Below are positions 4,631-5,078 of a stretch of 5,078 nt of DNA, one piece after another. Numbering within the stretch: the first letter of the stretch is position 1; each line of letters begins with the position of its first letter. This stretch comes from an uncultured Muribaculaceae bacterium (lineage in GTDB: Bacteria > Bacteroidota > Bacteroidia > Bacteroidales > Muribaculaceae), in the NCBI GenBank assembly GCA_910584545.1, contig CAJUBC010000081.1, forward strand, positions 1 to 5,078. Direction: 5' to 3'. Below the pieces are notes generated by a model that saw only the letters and a program-made list of their open reading frames with translations, was not told the DNA's origin and did not search any database. A program made the position numbers and the translations under genes.

Positions 4631-5078
4631 ATGGCAACATTGGATCTTTCCCAGTATGGGATCAAGGATGTAACCAGAATCATCCACAATCCATCTTACG
4701 ATGATCTCTATAAGGCAGAACTCGACCCGAGCCTCGAGGGCTATGAGAAGGGCTATCTGACCACACTCGGCGCCGTAGACGTATTCACAGGCGAATACAC
4801 CGGCCGCTCCCCCAAGGACAAATATCTTGTAAAGGACGAGGTGACAGAGGACACCGTATGGTGGACCAGCGACGAGTACAAGAACGACAACAAGCCCATC
4901 TCGACCGAGGTATGGGACCAGCTCCGCGAGAAAGCGGTGAAGGAGCTCAGCGACAAGACCCTCTACGTGGTCGACGTGTTCTGCGGCGCCAACCCCGCAA
5001 CGCGCCTCTGCGTGCGCTTCATAATGGAGGTGGCATGGCAGGCTCACTTCGTGACCAACATGTTCATCCGCCCCACCG
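4631..5078 (+). CDS. pckA: Phosphoenolpyruvate carboxykinase (ATP), N-terminal part; 3' end outside window
   Basis: The frame from ATG 4631 is open to the window edge, giving 149 residues of a protein normally near 540. This enzyme interconverts oxaloacetate plus ATP with PEP, ADP and CO2 in the cytoplasm. In gut Bacteroidales it often runs toward CO2 fixation to oxaloacetate on the way to succinate, and it also serves gluconeogenesis. Family marks visible here are GAVDVFTGEYTGRSPKDKY (47-65), with Arg59 corresponding to the substrate-binding Arg65 of E. coli PckA, and YVVDVFCGANPATRLCVRF (112-130) followed by EVAWQAHFVTNMFIRP. The ATP-binding P-loop and metal ligands lie beyond the window. 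The start is supported by alignment of the N-terminus with the family and by an A-rich, Shine-Dalgarno-free leader. It has its own promoter-like box at 4508-4515 and is separated from ferritin by a stem-loop, so it is probably a separate transcription unit. No damage is seen in the visible part. Confidence 0.97.
   Translation, partial: MATLDLSQYGIKDVTRIIHNPSYDDLYKAELDPSLEGYEKGYLTTLGAVDVFTGEYTGRSPKDKYLVKDEVTEDTVWWTSDEYKNDNKPISTEVWDQLREKAVKELSDKTLYVVDVFCGANPATRLCVRFIMEVAWQAHFVTNMFIRPT

Noticed and set aside
4592..5047. Minus-strand frame of 151 codons opposite pckA
   Set aside because: pckA on the plus strand is unmistakable over the same bases; this frame has no recognisable motif.

Overview
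The window looks like chromosomal DNA of a member of the Bacteroidales, plausibly Muribaculaceae-like; the order is much firmer than the family. Several clues agree. Four copies of the Bacteroidota -7 promoter box TAnnTTTG sit at or just upstream of gene starts. Leaders are A-rich with few strong Shine-Dalgarno sites. The first gene ends in the Bacteroidales-style 'YDxxGRRV...GIYIxxGxK' C-terminus. Ferritin and ATP-dependent PEP carboxykinase look typical of that group. Nothing here is an obvious transposase, integrase, CRISPR array, tRNA or rRNA.

Layout: (1) 1-650, plus strand: the 3' part of an exported Bacteroidales protein whose start lies outside the window. (2) about 751-1908, plus strand: a protein of unknown function, with a promoter-like box overlapping its first possible start. 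(3) 1936-3687, minus strand: a two-gene operon. The promoter-proximal gene encodes an NAD(P)-binding extended-SDR epimerase-like protein with a lost catalytic Tyr. The distal gene encodes a GNGPSL-motif protein resembling the DUF115/GT42 group linked to surface glycans. (4) 3688-3873: a divergent intergenic region with a 22-bp palindrome made of two back-to-back -7 boxes, plus a hairpin-forming repeat. (5) 3874-4386, plus strand: ferritin with every ferroxidase ligand present. (6) 4387-4630: a strong stem-loop carrying a second copy of the same repeat, then a -7 box inside a TGTG-N8-CACA palindrome and a structured leader. (7) 4631 to the window edge: the first 149 codons of pckA.

The genes do not form one pathway. 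The SDR/GNGPSL pair probably works together, perhaps in sugar or glycan metabolism. Ferritin stores iron, and pckA interconverts oxaloacetate and PEP; each appears to be its own transcription unit. The most unusual non-coding signal is the approximately 30-nt repeat present in the same orientation on both sides of ferritin (23 of 25 core bases identical). I see no complete new multi-gene system; the best candidates for something undescribed are this repeat, the unknown gene at 751-1908, and the Tyr-less SDR paired with the GNGPSL protein.
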